From Salinarchaeum sp. Harcht-Bsk1 (GTDB lineage Archaea; Halobacteriota; Halobacteria; Halobacteriales; Salinarchaeaceae), in the NCBI RefSeq assembly GCF_000403645.1, contig NC_021313.1:2933014-2997013 (forward strand): 64,000 nt of DNA, in the 5' to 3' direction. Positions within the stretch are counted from its first letter, which is position 1; each line of letters starts with the position of its first letter. Shown here piece by piece: positions 50,644-60,145 of this stretch. Both the position numbers and the translations under genes were made by a program. The notes under the pieces are model-generated. The model worked only from the letters and a program-made list of their open reading frames with translations, was not told the origin of the DNA and ran no database searches.

Positions 50644-51426
50644 ATGGTCCCTGGTCCTCGGCTCTCCCAGCGACGCGCAGCGCTCGGGTTCCTCGTGCTC
50701 GGATTGTTGCTCTGCACTGCGCCAGTCTGGATCGGCTTCCTCCACGTCGACCAGCCAGTCTCCGTCTACGAACGGGCAGCGGTGACGACCGACGACGGAC
50801 GGATCGAGTTCGTCGATCGCCCGCTCGAAGCTGTCCAGCCCGTCGAGATCAGCCAGGATCTCGGCTGTACGATCGCGAACGACGACTGGCCCAGTCGCCT
50901 GTGCTATCACGAGAGCGCGATCGCTTCGAACGACGCCGAACCGATCGTCGGATGGACCGACGACCCGGACGAGGATCCGTGGATCCGCAGTCAGTTCAGC
51001 TACGTTCAGGTCAATGGCTCCGTCTACGACCAGATGGCATTCGTCGGCGAGGCTCGTCGACGGGACGCTGACGACGCCGCCTCGAGATACCCGATCGTTC
51101 TCGGCCTCGAGCGAGTCGACGCTGATGCGGCGCTCCGGGACCTCTCTATCCCGAGTACCGACGAGGCGGTTCCTGGCGTCGTCAGGGACGCTGCAGCGAC
51201 GGGTACCGTCCGAACGCAGCGAAGCGTGGACGTACCTCGCCATCCGATTCGCACTGCCGATGGACGGTACTACCGCGTGTATCTGCGTTCGACGGAGTCG
51301 CCACCGTTGTTCGATAGCGTACTATACACCGTGGCACGATTCTTTGCGCCGGTGGTCGGCCTGCTTTCACTCCACAGTGCCTGGACGCGAATGGAGATCT
51401 CGTACAGCTCCCCAGGGCGTCTGTAA
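50644..51426 (+). CDS. Membrane protein with one N-terminal and one C-terminal helix, unknown
   Basis: 260 residues. An N-terminal helix (LGFLVLGLLLCTAPVWIGFL) anchors an outside domain of ~185 residues with two Cys (LGCTIAND, RLCYHES), and a hydrophobic segment near residues 225-240 (VLYTVARFFAPVVGLLSL) forms the second anchor. No family recognised; composition fits the host. Confidence 0.6.
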   Translation: MVPGPRLSQRRAALGFLVLGLLLCTAPVWIGFLHVDQPVSVYERAAVTTDDGRIEFVDRPLEAVQPVEISQDLGCTIANDDWPSRLCYHESAIASNDAEPIVGWTDDPDEDPWIRSQFSYVQVNGSVYDQMAFVGEARRRDADDAASRYPIVLGLERVDADAALRDLSIPSTDEAVPGVVRDAAATGTVRTQRSVDVPRHPIRTADGRYYRVYLRSTESPPLFDSVLYTVARFFAPVVGLLSLHSAWTRMEISYSSPGRL

Positions 51427-51489
51427 CACTACGTCACGCCGGATCCGCCGACCGACATGGTTTTCCCCGCGTCTTCGCACACTTCAGCC

Positions 51490-51906
51490 ATGGACGGCAG
51501 TACGGACATGACGCTCGCATTCGAGCTCTCGGCGCTCGAGGAACTCGCCGAGCCCGACGCTGCATTCGGCAATGCACGTCGCTGGAGCGAGTACGTCGGC
51601 GTCGTCTCTGCGGAACCGACCTACGTCGTCACGAACTACACTCGCAAGCACCGAATCCGCCAGGATTTCTTCTCCGGCCCGCGTGGGAAGGCAGAGAGTC
51701 TCGAAAGCGTTCGGGAGCAGTTCGACACTGAACGGCACGTCTTCGTCGGCACGTCCGAGGAGGATCGGGAACTCGCCGACGCCGAGGGCTGGGAGTACCT
51801 CTCCGTCGAAGACGCCGCCGACGCCGCCGGCTGGACGCTCGCCGAGGACGCCCCCGAGGCAGACGCGGCGCCGGTCGAGGAACCCGAGCGGGACGACTGG
51901 CCCTGA
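51490..51906 (+). CDS. DUF7124-type haloarchaeal protein, copy 1
   Basis: 138 residues. MTLAFELSALEELAEPDAAFGNARRWSEYVGVVS, then RIRQDFFSGPRGKAESL and RHVFVGTSEEDRELADAEGWEYLSVEDAADAAGWTL. A paralogue lies 2 kb downstream (53932-54360) with the same block order. Small soluble protein of a haloarchaea-specific family (DUF7124, from memory), function unknown. The start at 51490 places MTLAF seven residues in, as in the paralogue. Confidence 0.75.
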   Translation: MDGSTDMTLAFELSALEELAEPDAAFGNARRWSEYVGVVSAEPTYVVTNYTRKHRIRQDFFSGPRGKAESLESVREQFDTERHVFVGTSEEDRELADAEGWEYLSVEDAADAAGWTLAEDAPEADAAPVEEPERDDWP

Positions 51907-52018
51907 ACGACGCGCCTTCCTCTGGACGTTTCCGCTCCGAAAGCTCCGATTCGCACTGTTTCAGCGTCGGCAACAGGTGCTTGCCTTTTTCTTCGGAACG
52001 GGCATAGTTACTCGTACG

Positions 52019-52819
52019 ATGTCACTGGAAGTAGGGGACGCCGTTTCTGAAGCGTTCGATCGCATCACGACGCAGGCCGCCCTCGTACTGATCGGGCTCT
52101 ATACCATCACCTCTGTCTTGCAGTCTGCCGCGAGCCAGGACGTACTCCGAGAGTTCGTCGAGTCGATTCGCGACTGGGGACGCGACGAACTCACGGCCGA
52201 GGAGTACCAGGAACTGGTCGACTCGACCGATCCGGTGCTGAACGACCTGCCACTCGCGCTCGGACTCGATCTCGTGCCCGCGATCGCGCTCTGGTTCGTC
52301 GCACTCGTTGCTGGCGTGGCGATCGTCGCCGTCGCGATCGACGCGTTCGCGTACGGTGCGAACACGATCGACGACCTCGATACGTCCCGCTTGCTCTGGC
52401 GCACGCTCAACATTCTGGTCGGTGGGCTCGTCTTCGGAATTCTGCTGTTCGTCGGGTTCGCCTTCCTGATCATCCCCGGATTGATCGTGTTCGTGCTGTT
52501 CGTCTACTTTCCCGTCGCCGTGGTCGTCGACGACACGAACTTCGTGAGCGCGCTGGGGAACTCCCTGAACACGGTGACGGACAACGCCGGCCAGACGTTG
52601 CTCCTGATAGCTGTCGCGATCGGCGTCGGCATCGGGATCGGTATCGCGTCCTCGATCGTGACGTTCGCTCTGCCGGGAACGATAGCGGGAATCGTCAATG
52701 CGGCGTTCAGTGCGACCAGCGCCCTCTTCGTCCTCGCGATTCTCACGCGAGGGTACGTCGCCGCGAACGCTCCGGAGGCCGACGAGCCAGTCACCGGGAG
52801 CGAGTTCTCCACGGAGTAA
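52019..52819 (+). CDS. Six-helix membrane protein (DUF7847-like)
   Basis: 266 residues. MSLEVGDAVSEAFDRITTQAALVLIGLYTITSVLQ is a common start in this haloarchaeal family. Helices lie near residues 20-36, 85-120, 140-180 (with LIIPGLIVFVLFVYFPVAVVVDD) and 195-250. It resembles DUF7847/GPI-associated 'YciC'-like proteins with the PGL motif. Function unknown. The start is chosen at 52019 since the sequence before it is coding-like only by chance. Confidence 0.72.
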   Translation: MSLEVGDAVSEAFDRITTQAALVLIGLYTITSVLQSAASQDVLREFVESIRDWGRDELTAEEYQELVDSTDPVLNDLPLALGLDLVPAIALWFVALVAGVAIVAVAIDAFAYGANTIDDLDTSRLLWRTLNILVGGLVFGILLFVGFAFLIIPGLIVFVLFVYFPVAVVVDDTNFVSALGNSLNTVTDNAGQTLLLIAVAIGVGIGIGIASSIVTFALPGTIAGIVNAAFSATSALFVLAILTRGYVAANAPEADEPVTGSEFSTE

Positions 52820-52995
52820 CTGTTCCTGATCGTCGACTCCACAGCGTGGTTTTTGCCCTCGACTCCACAGCGTGCCCACCCCGGGTCGTCGATATCCCGC
52901 GGGTGACGCAATCGCGGGCAGCGCGACGAGCGCCCAGCCTTGCCATTGCCGTTCCGAGACGCGCCCTTTATCCAGCATAGCCACCAAACCCGTTC

Positions 52996-53532
52996 ATGAC
53001 CGAACCGCGCGTCCCGGGCACGGATCCGGGTGGTGCGATCGAACTCCCCTGTGGCGAGACGATCGGTCCGCAGGACCTCGACCTGGGGCTGCGGGAGTTC
53101 CACTGCGCCTGCGGCGAGGACCACGCGGTCGTGATGGACGTCCACCCGCCGGCACGATTCGTCCCCGAGTTCCTCGTGGAGGTCCTCCAGTCGGTGGTCG
53201 ACGTCGAGGACGACTTCGAGACGTTCGGAACGCCCCACGTCATGGGTGCCGTCATCGAGGAGTTCCCGGAGCAGGTGGCGACGCACGACGCCAGCAGCGA
53301 CGGCGAGGTCGGGTACGCGATGGTCTGGATCACCGAGTTCGACGACCGCAGGCTGCACGAAATCGTCGTCGAGTTGCTGATCGAACTGATGGACCACGCG
53401 ATCAGCCACGCCGAGGACCAGGACCACGCCGCCGTCTTCGACCAGCACCTCGAGGACTTCGACGTCGAGGCGTTCGTCGACCAGTACCGTGCGGAGCGGG
53501 ACTTCGAGTCCGAGCGCGACGCCGCGATCTGA
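52996..53532 (+). CDS. DUF5815-family protein
   Basis: 178 residues. An N-terminal cysteine-containing segment (ELPCGETIGPQDLDLGLREFHCACGEDHAVVMDVHPPARFVPEFLVEVL) has Cys at ~18, 37 and 39, and HAISHAEDQDHAAVFDQHLEDFDVEAFVDQYR near the C-terminus is typical of the haloarchaeal DUF5815 family. It may bind metal through the Cys and His residues; function unknown. Confidence 0.75.
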   Translation: MTEPRVPGTDPGGAIELPCGETIGPQDLDLGLREFHCACGEDHAVVMDVHPPARFVPEFLVEVLQSVVDVEDDFETFGTPHVMGAVIEEFPEQVATHDASSDGEVGYAMVWITEFDDRRLHEIVVELLIELMDHAISHAEDQDHAAVFDQHLEDFDVEAFVDQYRAERDFESERDAAI

Positions 53533-53612
53533 GGAGCGTCTCCCCGATTACTCCCCGCGTCAGACGCTCGTCTGACGCCGTTTTATTGACGAGTACGATC
53601 AAGACGTGATCG

Positions 53613-53816
53613 ATGGCCGCCCGTCACAGCGAGTACGAGGTGATCCGCCGCATCCTCGAGGAGGCCGACGAGCCGCTGACGGCGAAGGAGATCCTCGAGC
53701 ACCTCGACGAGGACGACATCGACAGCGCCCACCGAGTCGCGACGGTGCTGGGCCGCCGTGCCGACAGCGGCGACGTCGACGTGATCCGCGACCGCCCGTA
53801 CCGCTACCGAGTCTGA
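53613..53816 (+). CDS. Small winged-helix protein
   Basis: 67 residues: EYEVIRRILEEADEPLTAKEILEHLDEDDIDSAHRVATVLGRRADSGDVDVI then RDRPYRYRV. This is a complete minimal winged helix with recognition helix (SAHRVATVLGRRA) and wing. Likely DNA-binding; targets unknown. Common among haloarchaea as a stand-alone gene. Confidence 0.78.
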   Translation: MAARHSEYEVIRRILEEADEPLTAKEILEHLDEDDIDSAHRVATVLGRRADSGDVDVIRDRPYRYRV

Positions 53817-53931
53817 GCGCTGTCGATCGAACCTCGGATTCGCGCCTCATTCGTCCGTCCGCCTGCACACTGCCGAGTCCGATCGGTCGCTGACGCGAGG
53901 TTTTTGCGTCCACGCCACGGACTCCGACCCG

Positions 53932-54360
53932 ATGGCCGATCGCAGCAGCGACATGACGCTGGCGTTCTCCCTGGAGGCACTCCAGCAACTCGCGGATCCG
54001 GCCGTGGCGATCGACGACGCTCGCGAGTGGAGTCAGTACGTCGGCGCGGTGTCGGCGGCGCCCAACGGCGCCCTCTCGTTCACGAAGGAACGGCGGATTC
54101 GACTCGACTTCTTCTCGGGGACGCGCCCGCCCGCGGAAACCCTCTACGCGGTGAAGGGGAACTACCGAACCGAACGGTACGTCTTCGTCGGTGTCGACGG
54201 TCAGCGAGACCTGGCCGAGAGCCGGCACTGGGAGTTCCAGCACGTCGAGGACGCGGCGGACCGCGCTGGCTGGGCGCTCACCGACGTAACGGAGAACGCC
54301 GACGATTCGGGGATCCTCGGCAGGTTGCTGGCCCGCCTGGGTTCGGCGCTCGATCGCTGA
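53932..54360 (+). CDS. DUF7124-type haloarchaeal protein, copy 2
   Basis: 142 residues, paralogous to 51490-51906: DMTLAFSLEALQQLADPAVAIDDAREWSQYVGAVS, RIRLDFFSGTRPPAETL, RYVFVGVDGQRDLAESRHWEFQHVEDAADRAGWAL. The C-terminal 20 residues (GILGRLLARLGSALDR) are an amphipathic helix absent from copy 1. Function unknown. Confidence 0.75.
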   Translation: MADRSSDMTLAFSLEALQQLADPAVAIDDAREWSQYVGAVSAAPNGALSFTKERRIRLDFFSGTRPPAETLYAVKGNYRTERYVFVGVDGQRDLAESRHWEFQHVEDAADRAGWALTDVTENADDSGILGRLLARLGSALDR

Positions 54361-54559
54361 ACTTCGTTCGTCACCCTGTCCATTTTTCCTCGTCCTGCTC
54401 TCTCGCTCTCTCGGCTTCTCCCTCGCTTTCTCGGCTTGCCATCGCTCCAGGTCCGCTAGCTCGCTTACTCGTCCGTTCTCTCGGCGGTGTCCGCACCTCG
54501 ACGTCCACGGGCTTGGGGTGAGGCACAAAACGTATGCCGGGACCCTTCGAGGGCCCTCC

Positions 54560-54934
54560 ATGGCAAGTGGGGCGACCTCGTCGATTCTCGTGCTCGTCGT
54601 GAGTATCCTCATCGGTGGCCTCGCGATCCACGTCGGGGCCGCTTTCGCGCTCGCCTCAAAAGACTACGGACATGCCGTCGTCACTGCGGTCCTGGGTGCT
54701 TTCGCGTGGGCAGTCGTGAATTACCTCTTCACCGCAGTCGGACTCTCGCCTGGACTGAGTTCGTTCGTCGCACTGGTCGTCTGGGTCGGCGTGATCGGCT
54801 GGCGGTACGAGACGGGGTGGCTCCGCGCCGGGTTGATCGGTGCCTTCGCCTGGGTCGCTGCGATCGTCGCACTCGTCGTACTGAACCTGCTGGGCGTCGG
54901 CGGTATCGGCGCCTACGGGATTCCGGGCGCCTGA
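54560..54934 (+). CDS. Small four-helix membrane protein
   Basis: 124 residues with four helices (ILVLVVSILIGGLAIHVGAAFAL, AVVTAVLGAFAWAVVNYLF, FVALVVWVGVIGWRY, LIGAFAWVAAIVALVVLNLLGVG). The ATG at 54560 is preferred because upstream in-frame residues are basic and unlike a signal. A TATA-like AAAACGTATG lies ~25-35 bases upstream. Function unknown. Confidence 0.65.
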   Translation: MASGATSSILVLVVSILIGGLAIHVGAAFALASKDYGHAVVTAVLGAFAWAVVNYLFTAVGLSPGLSSFVALVVWVGVIGWRYETGWLRAGLIGAFAWVAAIVALVVLNLLGVGGIGAYGIPGA

Positions 54935-54982
54935 ACCGGTTGGAGCGAGCGGCGACCTCCGACTCGCCGCGGTCGCGCGTGC

Positions 54983-56125
54983 TCACTCTCGTCCGACCGC
55001 AAGTCCAAGTTCCTCGTTCACGAGGTCGACGGCGTCTCGGAGTGCACCGACGGAACTCAGGTAGCCAACGCCGACGCTCGCTTTCATCGCGACGGCTGCG
55101 GTGCCGGTGACGACCGTCGGTCCGACCTGGGCGACGGCACCGTTCCCGATGCTGACGACCCAGCCGGGTGACTCGAAGGTGAACCGTTCCAGTCTGGGTT
55201 CGAACGTGGTGCCACCCTCCAGTACGCGCTTCACGTTCGTCGCGACGGTGTCTGCCTCGCGGACGGCGGCTTGCGCGGTCGCCGGCACGGCCTGCCCGTC
55301 GCGGTCGACGACGCGCACGGCGTCACCGAGGCCGAAGGTCCGGTCACCGAGTCGGAGGCGGGCGTCGACGAGCGGTCGATCGCCGTCGAAGGCGGCCTGT
55401 CCAGTGATGCCGCCGGTCCAGACGAGGAGGTCGTGCGGGACCGATTCGCCACGCACGAGGTCGACGGCGTCAGCCGTGGCACGATCGATGGTTGCGTCCG
55501 TCCTGACCTCGATGCCCCTGGATTCGAGCGCCGAATGGATCGCACTCTGGAACGGGGCGTCGAACCCCGGTGCGACCTCGCGCTCCTGTTCGAGAACGGT
55601 AATCGTCGCCCTGCCGTCGTCGGGAGCGGCACGATCGGCCAGCACGGCGAGTTCGCCAGCGACCTGGATGCCCGAGAGCCCTGCCCCGCCGACGACGATC
55701 TGCCCGTCGGTTCCGTCGAGCACGTCGGTCGCACGCTCGTGAATCGACCGGGCGTCGTCGAGGGACTTCAGCGGAAGTCCGTGCTCCGTCGTGCCCTCGA
55801 CGGCCGTCGAAGGCGCGGCGCCGATGGCGACCGCGCAGGCGTCGTACTCGAGTGTCTCGCCCTCGACGACCACCGCTCGATCGTCGGGACGAATAGCGTC
55901 GACGGTGCCCACCCGGAGTCGTGCCCGGTCGAGAACGGTCCCGAGGTCGACCGCGATGTCCGCTGCGAGTTGCGGTCGGCGAACGACGCGGTGCAGTTCG
56001 TGCTGGAGCACCTGCTGGCCGTCTTCGTCGATCAGTACGATCTCGTGCTCGTCGGGTAGTCGCCGTTCGAGTTTCCGGGTGAGGGTCACGCCGGCGTAGC
56101 CACCGCCGAGCACGAGGACGCGCAT
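54983..56125 (-). CDS. Type II NADH dehydrogenase-like FAD oxidoreductase
   Basis: 380 residues. MRVLVLGGGYAGVTLTRKLERRLPDEHEI is the FAD fold, QIVVGGAGLSGIQVAGELAVLAD near residues 145-167 the NAD fold, and FGLGDAVRVVDRDGQAVPATAQAAVREAD near 265-293 the second FAD motif with the quinone-site helix start. This is the Ndh-2/NDH family. Most likely it feeds electrons from NADH to menaquinone at the membrane face. Confidence 0.85.
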   Translation of the reverse strand: MRVLVLGGGYAGVTLTRKLERRLPDEHEIVLIDEDGQQVLQHELHRVVRRPQLAADIAVDLGTVLDRARLRVGTVDAIRPDDRAVVVEGETLEYDACAVAIGAAPSTAVEGTTEHGLPLKSLDDARSIHERATDVLDGTDGQIVVGGAGLSGIQVAGELAVLADRAAPDDGRATITVLEQEREVAPGFDAPFQSAIHSALESRGIEVRTDATIDRATADAVDLVRGESVPHDLLVWTGGITGQAAFDGDRPLVDARLRLGDRTFGLGDAVRVVDRDGQAVPATAQAAVREADTVATNVKRVLEGGTTFEPRLERFTFESPGWVVSIGNGAVAQVGPTVVTGTAAVAMKASVGVGYLSSVGALRDAVDLVNEELGLAVGRE

Positions 56126-56335
56126 ACGCTGTCATTGTTGCGCTGCTGGTTTAGGGATGCCGTCGACAGGACCGATTCGCCGGGACGCCGATCGAGGATT
56201 TCCGGGCACTCGGATCGGGAGGTGGAACGGCAATGCTGATCGGCTGGAACCCCAGGTTACGCCGATCTCACGTGTCTTCAGGACGCCCACTTCGGTGCGA
56301 ACGAATCGAGTCCCACTGCCCCTCCCAGCCTTGCG

Positions 56336-56341
56336 TTTATA
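56336..56341 (+). promoter_or_regulatory. TATA element of hflX
   Basis: TTTATA. Transcription would begin near 56362, downstream of the first in-frame GTG (56342) and upstream of an SD-like GGAGGA (56369-56374), which decides the hflX start in favour of 56384. Confidence 0.5.
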
Positions 56342-56383
56342 GTGGAGGGTGCCCTACCCGTTCCTACGGAGGAGACCACCCGA

Positions 56384-57694
56384 GTGTCAGCGACAGACCG
56401 CGCCGTCGTCGCCAAGCGTGCCGACGCAGGCGAGCCCGAAACCGAGGAAATCGAACACCTCGCCCGCTCGGCCGGCTACGAGGTGGCGGCGGTCGTCACG
56501 CAGACTCGCACCGAGGACCCGGCCCTGGAGTTCGGGGAGGGGAAGGCCGAAGAGCTCGCGCGAATCGTCGAGCGAGAAGACGCCGACACCGTCCTGTTCG
56601 ACAACGAACTCGGCCCCTACCAGACGTACAACCTGGGCCAGCTGCTGCCCAAGGGCGTAGAGGTCCTCGATCGCTTCACCCTCATTCTCGAGATCTTCGG
56701 CCAGCGCGCCGAGACCCGCACCGCCCAGCTACAGGTCGAACTCGCGGAGCTTCGGTACGAACTGCCTCGCGCCGAGGCGAAGACGAGCCTCGCGAAGCGG
56801 GAGGAACACCCCGGGTTCATGGGGCTGGGCGAGTACGACGAGTCCCGCGAGCAGGACATCAAGTCGCGTATCTCCCGGATTCGCGACGAACTCGACCAGA
56901 TCGAGCAGACCGAGCAGCATCGCCGTGAGCAGCGCCGGGAGTCCGGCTTCGACCTCGTCGCCCTCGCCGGCTATACGAACGCCGGCAAGTCGACCCTGCT
57001 GCGCCGCCTCGCCGAGGAACTCGACGTCGACGAGAACGAGGAACTCCACCAGGACCTCGAGTCTACCGCGGAGTCCGAGGACCAGCTATTCACGACCCTG
57101 GGGACCACCACTCGCCGTGCTGACTTCGAGGGTCGCGACGTCCTCGTCACGGACACGGTCGGGTTCATCTCCGACCTCCCACACTGGCTCGTCGAGTCGT
57201 TCAAGTCGACGCTCGACGCCGCCTACCGCGCGGACCTCGTCCTGCTCGTCGTCGACGTCAGCGAGCCCGTCGAGTCGATCCGCGAGAAGCTCGTGACCTC
57301 CCACGATACGCTGTACGAACGTAACGAGGCGCCGATCGTCACTGTCCTCAACAAGGCGGATCTGGTCGACGACGAGGAACTGGAACGCAAGCGTGAGGCA
57401 CTCTCCGCGCTGGCGCCGAATCCCGTCGCCGTCAGCGCGAAGGAGGGGCTGGGGATCGACGAACTCAGCGAGCGAGTCCGGCTCGCCCTGCCGCCACTCG
57501 AGGAGGAGCGTCTCGTCATGCCGATGACCGACGACACGATGTCCGTCGTCTCCTGGCTCCACGACAACGCTCGCGTCGACGACGTGACCTACGGCGACGA
57601 CGACGTGCTGGTGGAGTTCGCGGCCCGGCCGGCCGTCGTCGAACAGTCCCGCTCGAAAGCGGAGGCGCTGCAGCCGCGGGCGGAGTCGGCCTGA
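56384..57694 (+). CDS. hflX: GTPase HflX
   Basis: 436 residues from the GTG at 56384. The N-terminal domain (TDRAVVAKRADAGEPETEEIEHLARSAGYEV) and the glycine-rich segment FGEGKAEELARIVE precede a coiled-coil helix. The G domain has G1 GYTNAGKSTLL near residue 199, G3 DTVGFISDLP, and G4 NKAD. HflX binds the large ribosomal subunit and splits stalled ribosomes. A GTG 42 bases upstream is rejected as start because it lies at the TATA element. Confidence 0.93.
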   Translation: MSATDRAVVAKRADAGEPETEEIEHLARSAGYEVAAVVTQTRTEDPALEFGEGKAEELARIVEREDADTVLFDNELGPYQTYNLGQLLPKGVEVLDRFTLILEIFGQRAETRTAQLQVELAELRYELPRAEAKTSLAKREEHPGFMGLGEYDESREQDIKSRISRIRDELDQIEQTEQHRREQRRESGFDLVALAGYTNAGKSTLLRRLAEELDVDENEELHQDLESTAESEDQLFTTLGTTTRRADFEGRDVLVTDTVGFISDLPHWLVESFKSTLDAAYRADLVLLVVDVSEPVESIREKLVTSHDTLYERNEAPIVTVLNKADLVDDEELERKREALSALAPNPVAVSAKEGLGIDELSERVRLALPPLEEERLVMPMTDDTMSVVSWLHDNARVDDVTYGDDDVLVEFAARPAVVEQSRSKAEALQPRAESA

Positions 57695-57794
57695 CTCCCC
57701 GGTCGAACCCCCGTCGGCTATCGTCTCGCTTCGCTCGTCAACAGATCCACCGCCGTGAGTTGGCTTTTTGCGCCTGCGGAACCGACCCTCCGAT

Positions 57795-58238
57795 GTGAAG
57801 TCCTACGAGCGCAAACAGCTCCTGGCCCGCGTCGAGCGCGATGGCGCGACGATCGGCGTCTCCATCCCGGAGACCGTCGACGTCCAGGGCGAACCCGTCG
57901 ATCTCCGGGAGTTCGTCATGGAGATCTCGCGCCGGGAGACGATCCCGGCCGGCGAGCGCGAGCGCGTCGATCGCGCGAAGCGGAACCTCCGCCGCGAGCG
58001 CACCGAGCGCCTGGAACGGCTCGAGGAGGCCGACATCTCGAAGGCGGAGGGCGAGGCGCTCGCGAACGCGATCGTGGGGATCGACCGGGCGCTGAACGCA
58101 CTCGAATCGCTCGGCCCGACGGATCTGGAGAGCGAGCGGGAGCGAAAGGAGGCCGCGGACCAGAAACGCTGGGTGTCCTTCCTGAAACAGGCGCTTGGCC
58201 GCGACAACGACGACGCGCGGGGGCGGATGGGCCCATGA
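57795..58238 (+). CDS. DUF5788-family protein
   Basis: 147 residues from a GTG (VKSYERKQLLARVERDGATIGVSIPETVDVQGEPVDLREFVMEI). The second half is a charged helix with ERERVDRAKRNLRRERTERLERLEEADIS and AEGEALANAIVGIDRALNALESLG. I recall this as the haloarchaeal DUF5788 family; function unknown. Highly charged, probably soluble. 73 bases separate it from PolX. Confidence 0.75.
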   Translation: MKSYERKQLLARVERDGATIGVSIPETVDVQGEPVDLREFVMEISRRETIPAGERERVDRAKRNLRRERTERLERLEEADISKAEGEALANAIVGIDRALNALESLGPTDLESERERKEAADQKRWVSFLKQALGRDNDDARGRMGP

Positions 58239-58311
58239 TCGTGGGTGGGACCGTGATCTGGGCTGAGGCCGGGCGCGTCGATGCGATCCGGAGGCAGGTG
58301 ATCTCGAACTC

Positions 58312-60114
58312 ATGAGCGACGACCAGACGGAGGTGACCGACGCAGACGGCGAACTGGCATTCGACCCGACCGGGGTCTCGAACGACGAACTCGCTGGGCT
58401 GCTCTACGAGTTCGCCGATCGACTGGAGGCCCAGGACGTGGAGTACAAGCCGACGGCGTACCGTCGTGCGGCGGACAACGTCCGGGACTACCCCGGTTCG
58501 ATCGCGGGACTCGCTGCCCAGGATCCCGAGACCGTGGAACGCGTCGATCGGGTCGGCGAGGCGATCGCGGAGAAGCTCGTCGAGTATCTGGAGACGGGAG
58601 AGATCGAGGAGCTGGAGACGCTCCGCGACGAGTTGCCCGTCCAGATGGACGATCTCACCGCCGTCGAGGGCGTCGGCCCGAAGACCGTTGGAACGCTCTA
58701 CCGGAACCTCGGCGTCCGCACCCTCGCCGACCTCGAAGCGGCGGCCGAGGCCGGCGAGATCCAGAAGGTCAAGGGATTTGGTCCGAAGACCGAGCAGAAC
58801 ATCCTCGACAACATTGCGTTCGCGAAGGAGGCCCGTGGGCGCGAACGGCTCGGGAACGCCCGGCCCGTCGCCGATCGCCTCCTCGAGGCGATGCGCGACG
58901 CCGAACCAGTCCAACAGGCCGAGGTCGCCGGCTCGATCCGCCGGTGGCGGCCGACGATCGGCGACGTCGACCTGCTCGTCGCCGCCGATCCCGACGAGGC
59001 CGAGGACGCCGTCGACGCGTTCCTCGACCTTGCCGACGAGGAGATGCAGTCCGGGACCACGAAGGCCAGCGCGCGACTCGACGGCCAGCAGGCAGATCTC
59101 CGGGTCGTTGCGCCGGATCAGTTCGGCTCCGCGCTCCAGTACTTCACCGGCAGCAAGGAGCACAACGTCCAGTTGCGGAACTACGCGCTGGATCGCGGCG
59201 TCTCGCTCAACGAGTACGGCGCCTTCGACGTCTCCGACCCCGACGTCGATCCCGGCGACGCCAGGGACGCTGGCGAACGCCTCGCCGGCGACACCGAGGA
59301 GTCGATGTACGACGTGCTTGACCTGCCGTGGATGCCACCCGAGATTCGCGAGGGACGAGGCGAAGTCGAGGCCGCTGCCGATGGGACGCTTCCCGAGGTC
59401 GTGGCGGAAGGCGACGTCCGGGGCGACCTCCACGTCCACACGGAGTGGTCCGACGGCCGCGAGACGATCGAGTCGATGGCGCAGGGCGCGGCCGACTTCG
59501 GCCACGACTACGTCGCCATCACCGACCACGCGGAGGGGCCGGGCGTCGTCGCCGGCATGGGCCTCACGCCCGAAGAACTCCGCGAGCAACAGGAGGCCGT
59601 CGCCGAAGTGGACGCCGACGCCGAGATCGACGTCTTCCACGGCACAGAGACGAACGTCGACGTCGACGGCGACGTCTCGACGCCGGACGACGTGCTCGCG
59701 GACCTCGACGTCGTGATCGCCTCGCCTCACAGTGGCCTCGACGGCGAGGCCACGAACCGGCTGGTCGACGCGATCGAGCATCCCCACGTCGACGTCCTCG
59801 GCCACCCGAGTGGCCGCCTCCTGAACGAGCGCTCCGGCCTGGAGTTCGACGCCAGCAGGATCGGCGAGGCGGCGGCCGAGAACGGCGTCGCCCTCGAGAT
59901 CAACGCCAACCCTGCGCGCCTCGACCTCTGGGGCGAAGCCGTGCAGGCGGCCGTCGAATCCGGAGCGACGATCGTGATCGACACGGACGCGCATTCGACC
60001 GCGGAGTACGCCAACGTCCGCTACGGCGTTCACACAGCACGACGCGGGTGGGCCGAACCCGCCGACGTCCTCAACACCTGGGACCCGGCGGACGTGCGCG
60101 AGTTCCTCCTTTGA
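58312..60114 (+). CDS. polX: DNA polymerase X with PHP domain
   Basis: 600 residues. Helix-hairpin-helix units (about residues 20-175, with LTAVEGVGPKTVGTLYRNLGV and VKGFGPKTEQNI) lead to the Pol X nucleotidyl-transfer domain. Its metal motif is GSIRRWRPTIGDVDLLVA (Asp pair near residues 220-222) and its dNTP site GSKEHNVQLRNYA. A C-terminal PHP domain has DLHVHTEWSDG, ITDHAEG, HGTETNVD and IASPHSG, all metal-binding motifs present. Such enzymes fill short gaps in base-excision repair and have 3' exonuclease or phosphatase activity. Confidence 0.93.
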   Translation: MSDDQTEVTDADGELAFDPTGVSNDELAGLLYEFADRLEAQDVEYKPTAYRRAADNVRDYPGSIAGLAAQDPETVERVDRVGEAIAEKLVEYLETGEIEELETLRDELPVQMDDLTAVEGVGPKTVGTLYRNLGVRTLADLEAAAEAGEIQKVKGFGPKTEQNILDNIAFAKEARGRERLGNARPVADRLLEAMRDAEPVQQAEVAGSIRRWRPTIGDVDLLVAADPDEAEDAVDAFLDLADEEMQSGTTKASARLDGQQADLRVVAPDQFGSALQYFTGSKEHNVQLRNYALDRGVSLNEYGAFDVSDPDVDPGDARDAGERLAGDTEESMYDVLDLPWMPPEIREGRGEVEAAADGTLPEVVAEGDVRGDLHVHTEWSDGRETIESMAQGAADFGHDYVAITDHAEGPGVVAGMGLTPEELREQQEAVAEVDADAEIDVFHGTETNVDVDGDVSTPDDVLADLDVVIASPHSGLDGEATNRLVDAIEHPHVDVLGHPSGRLLNERSGLEFDASRIGEAAAENGVALEINANPARLDLWGEAVQAAVESGATIVIDTDAHSTAEYANVRYGVHTARRGWAEPADVLNTWDPADVREFLL

Positions 60115-60145
60115 TTGCCGTGGTGCGGCTTTTCCGCTGAGGATC

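Noticed and set aside
56342-56383. Upstream GTG as start of HflX
   Set aside because: It overlaps the TATA element, so it would not be transcribed; a GTG with an SD-like GGAGGA lies 42 bases further on.
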